Assembly: GCA_963731125.1 (NCBI GenBank)
Contig: CAVSVP010000008.1
Coordinates: 558,001-622,000, forward strand
DNA from: CAVSVP01 sp963731125
Lineage (GTDB): Bacteria > Pseudomonadota > Gammaproteobacteria > Competibacterales > Competibacteraceae
Direction of reading: 5' to 3'
Length of the DNA stretch: 64,000 nt
The translations under genes and the position numbers were made by a program. This document shows, piece after piece, positions 61,602 to 64,000 of this stretch. The notes under the pieces are model-generated. The model ran no database searches, was not told the origin of the DNA, and saw only the letters and a list, made by a program, of their open reading frames with translations. Positions within the stretch are counted from its first letter, which is position 1, and each line of letters starts with the position of its first letter.

Positions 61602-64000
61602 GCATAGCCCGGTTGATTCTTGATAATTTCAAATATCGCCCGTGTTGCCTCACGATCCCGCCATAAAAGCGGAAACAACGCATTCAGAACCTGTTTCTCT
61701 CGTGTGTCGTCACCCCTCCAGCCTGCCGGTGCCTTTTCACGCATGGCGCGGTCGATTGCAAGCGCCAGGGTAAGCCTTGTCTTTCCATAATCAGCCGAAG
61801 GCTCTCTCACCTCGTTGGCGGCAGATGCACCGGCTAGAATAGAGGGCAGATTGTTATAGATAACGATTGCTTCACGTTTGCCAATAAGTTCAGCCGGCAT
61901 ACCCTCATCACCTTGACCCTTGGCCATCTGCTTAACCAACGCCTCGGCTTTCCTGAGGAATTCTTCATAGGATTCCGTGTCATCGCGTTTCTGCTTGATG
62001 AGGTCATCAAGCAGCTTCGACATTTCTTTATAGAATTTAGGATCGGTCAACTGATCGCGAACAATCGTCTTGCGAACGTTATTAATGATTCCCTCGGCAA
62101 CAGCGTTCTTTGAGAGCTTGCCCTTCTCGTTGAGCTTCTTGGCGATGGCGTCGTGTATACCAGTTTCGATGATCAACTCAACTAGCGAGTAGTTGTCCAC
62201 CGCTCCCAGTGGATCTGCAGGGTCGGCCTGGATATAGGTGTTGATGAGGTGGCGCATGTCCGCCTCGTAGGGCTTAATGTCAAGCTCTTCACCGGAGTGT
62301 TTCTTGATGGCGGCGCGAATCTCGCTGAAGAATTCAACCTCTTTGTTCAGCGAGGTGATCTCGGCAGCGGAATACCCGGCTTCGTCGAGATCCTGAGAAA
62401 TGGCGGCGAAGGCCCGAACAAACGTGGCCACCGATTTGTAGAACGAAATACGCAGAGCTTCGGTGTCATTCAGCGCGTTTGGATCATTGGCGTCGCCACA
62501 GAAGTAATGCAGATACTGCTCTACCTCACGCGGCGCAGGAACCGGCTCGCAGAGATATTTCAAGGCCTCGCGGGCAGCGTCGAGCCTCGCCTTCCCCTCT
62601 TTTAACCAATCCTTGAGATGGATGTTGTTGCTCCCGCCGCTGCCTTCGTCAATGTCCAACTCGTCCGAGCTGTAAACCGCAATGGCCTGCTGCACGTCTC
62701 CAAAAAGCTCCTTAAAATCCACGATATGTCCATAATCCTTGTCGTCGCCATCAAGACGGTTGGTGCGACAAATGGCCTGAAAGAGATTGTGGTCGTGCAG
62801 TTCGTTATCGAGGTAAATATATGAGCACGAGGGGGCGTCGAAGCCGGTCAGCAGCTTGCTGACCACAATCAGCAATTTGCAGTTGGCAGGTTCTTCAATA
62901 AAGCGCCGCTTGGTTTCGTCCTCATACTGCTTGGTTGTCTGTCCGTTCTTCAACACATGCCGGGTGTAGGTGTCGAACTTGTAGCGTTCATCGCTGTTGG
63001 CCGGCTCTCTTGAAATCGCGTTGTGGTTCGGCTCGTAGGAGGTGATGATGCCGCAGTACTGGCCAAAAGAAGTGTTTTGAAACAGCCGGAAATAGTGGCA
63101 GGCGTCATAGATGGAAGCCGCCACCAGAATGGCCGTGCCACGATCATTGTTCAATCGTGGTTTGAGGCCGAAATCTTCGATGATGTTGGCAATGATGCGC
63201 TGCTTACGCTCGCCCGCGCTCATCAACTCTTCCATCGTTGCCCAGCGTTTGCGCAGCACCGCCTTCTGGAAGTTATTCAGGTTCTTGGTTTTTTGATCAA
63301 ACCAGGCGTCAATGGCATTCTGTGAGGTCAGGCGTTGCGGCACATCGCGGGCCTCGTACTTGAGGTCAAGAACCACCTTGTCGGCTACGGCCTGATGAAA
63401 TTTATAGCTATTAATTGGAGATCCAAAAATATCATAAGTGGCTTTTTTGTCTTTTTTCAGCAAAGGAGTCCCAGTGAAGCCTATGAAAATGGCGTCCTGC
63501 ATCCACCGCTTCATCTGTTTGTTCATATCGCCACCCTGGGTCCGGTGGCATTCATCCACAAAGATGTAGAAACGACCATGAATCGGCGGCGGGTCACTCT
63601 TGAGGTCAAGATCGAACTTGTGGATGAGCGCACAGAGCAGGCGCGGGGTGGTAGCGCCGAGCTTCTCGACAAACTGTGCCCGCGAGGTAATGCGAGGCGA
63701 CGGTGCCTCCTCGCCGATCACCCCGGCGTTGCGCATCACGCCCACAATCTGCTTATCCAACTCGTCGCGGTCGGTGATGACCAGGATACGCGCCTCGGGA
63801 TCGTGCTCCAGCAACCATTTGGCGATCAGCACCATGAGGATGCTCTTGCCGCTGCCCTGGGTATGCCAGATGACGCCTCCCTCGCGCTGCCTGACCCGTT
63901 CCTGGGCGGCTTTTACGCCGAAATACTGATGGGGCCTGGGTCCCTTCTTCTGGCCTGCATCGTAAATGATAAAGTTGCGGATCAGGTCCAAGAGCCGCTC
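61598..64000 (-). CDS. hsdR: Type I restriction enzyme HsdR subunit, N-terminus outside window
   Basis: About 800 residues are visible. SF2 motor motifs are present: Walker A WHTQGSGKSILM, DEAD-box-like FVDECHRTQ, motif III GFTGTPLL, and later VSKLLTGFDAP and QAICRTNRLD. A C-terminal helical region that contacts the methyltransferase core follows. The N-terminal PD-(D/E)xK nuclease lies beyond the window, and the frame continues to base 64000 (the TTG at 63991 is not a start). It translocates and cuts unmodified DNA together with HsdM and HsdS, expected upstream. Confidence 0.95.
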   Translation of the reverse strand, partial: ERLLDLIRNFIIYDAGQKKGPRPHQYFGVKAAQERVRQREGGVIWHTQGSGKSILMVLIAKWLLEHDPEARILVITDRDELDKQIVGVMRNAGVIGEEAPSPRITSRAQFVEKLGATTPRLLCALIHKFDLDLKSDPPPIHGRFYIFVDECHRTQGGDMNKQMKRWMQDAIFIGFTGTPLLKKDKKATYDIFGSPINSYKFHQAVADKVVLDLKYEARDVPQRLTSQNAIDAWFDQKTKNLNNFQKAVLRKRWATMEELMSAGERKQRIIANIIEDFGLKPRLNNDRGTAILVAASIYDACHYFRLFQNTSFGQYCGIITSYEPNHNAISREPANSDERYKFDTYTRHVLKNGQTTKQYEDETKRRFIEEPANCKLLIVVSKLLTGFDAPSCSYIYLDNELHDHNLFQAICRTNRLDGDDKDYGHIVDFKELFGDVQQAIAVYSSDELDIDEGSGGSNNIHLKDWLKEGKARLDAAREALKYLCEPVPAPREVEQYLHYFCGDANDPNALNDTEALRISFYKSVATFVRAFAAISQDLDEAGYSAAEITSLNKEVEFFSEIRAAIKKHSGEELDIKPYEADMRHLINTYIQADPADPLGAVDNYSLVELIIETGIHDAIAKKLNEKGKLSKNAVAEGIINNVRKTIVRDQLTDPKFYKEMSKLLDDLIKQKRDDTESYEEFLRKAEALVKQMAKGQGDEGMPAELIGKREAIVIYNNLPSILAGASAANEVREPSADYGKTRLTLALAIDRAMREKAPAGWRGDDTREKQVLNALFPLLWRDREATRAIFEIIKNQPGYA

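Overview
The window looks like a chromosomal segment of a denitrifying gammaproteobacterium of moderately high GC. The evidence is the norCBQD set for respiratory nitric oxide reduction, cytochrome c5-type haem domains, an ExeA/GspA-type ATPase, a PatZ-type acetyltransferase, and several short interspersed repeats. No rRNA or species marker is present, so no genus is named.

Layout. 1-9.4 kb holds an ExeA-like ATPase cut by the window edge, a cupin, a metallo-beta-lactamase remnant against tRNA-Arg(CCG), a tri-haem cytochrome with a perfect internal 315-bp duplication, an nfeD-slipin pair, an SDR and a HIT protein. 9.5-13.5 kb is an envelope cluster: an OmpA-like protein and two DUF4384 proteins (one frameshifted), divergent from an exported caspase fused to a formylglycine-generating-enzyme (FGE, C-type-lectin fold) domain. 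The tail of that domain looks like the variable region of a diversity-generating retroelement (DGR) target. 13.7-28.6 kb is mostly housekeeping: TerC, DUF188, a TVP38-disulfide reductase fusion, CBS and CGL for reverse transsulfuration, a large multidomain oxidoreductase, and a heat-shock cluster (two Hsp20, CbpA, CbpM). 28.8-33.4 kb is the nor operon. 33.8-45.1 kb has a GCS2-type ligase, Cca, a predicted aminopeptidase, an NDUFA9-like protein, TauE/SafE, PatZ, a lone acyl carrier protein and a TraB/GumN protein; a 585-bp tandem duplication spans the last two.

45.1-52.1 kb is an insertion-sequence island: ISAs1 interrupted by an IS50-like IS4 element, then ISKra4, IS1, a 12-bp minisatellite of about 20.75 copies, and IS630. 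Ends and target duplications can be read for most of them. 52.3-59 kb has a GH65 phosphorylase, a BarA-like histidine kinase that lost its ATPase domain, a BPSS1780-type membrane protein and a REC-GGDEF diguanylate cyclase. 59-64 kb is a defence/plasticity region: a BrnT-BrnA toxin-antitoxin pair lying between two integron attC-like sites, an IS1595 element, and a YgjP-like metallopeptidase coupled to a type I restriction HsdR subunit that runs off the window.

Three interspersed repeat families occur (A: about 107 bp with terminal inverted repeats and an internal hairpin; B: REP-like; C: a purine/pyrimidine-rich palindrome), often abutting one another. The leading candidates for something undescribed are the exported caspase-FGE protein with its DUF4384/OmpA neighbours, the structured repeat family A, and the attC-bounded BrnTA cassette whose toxin reading frame itself contains half an attC-like sequence.
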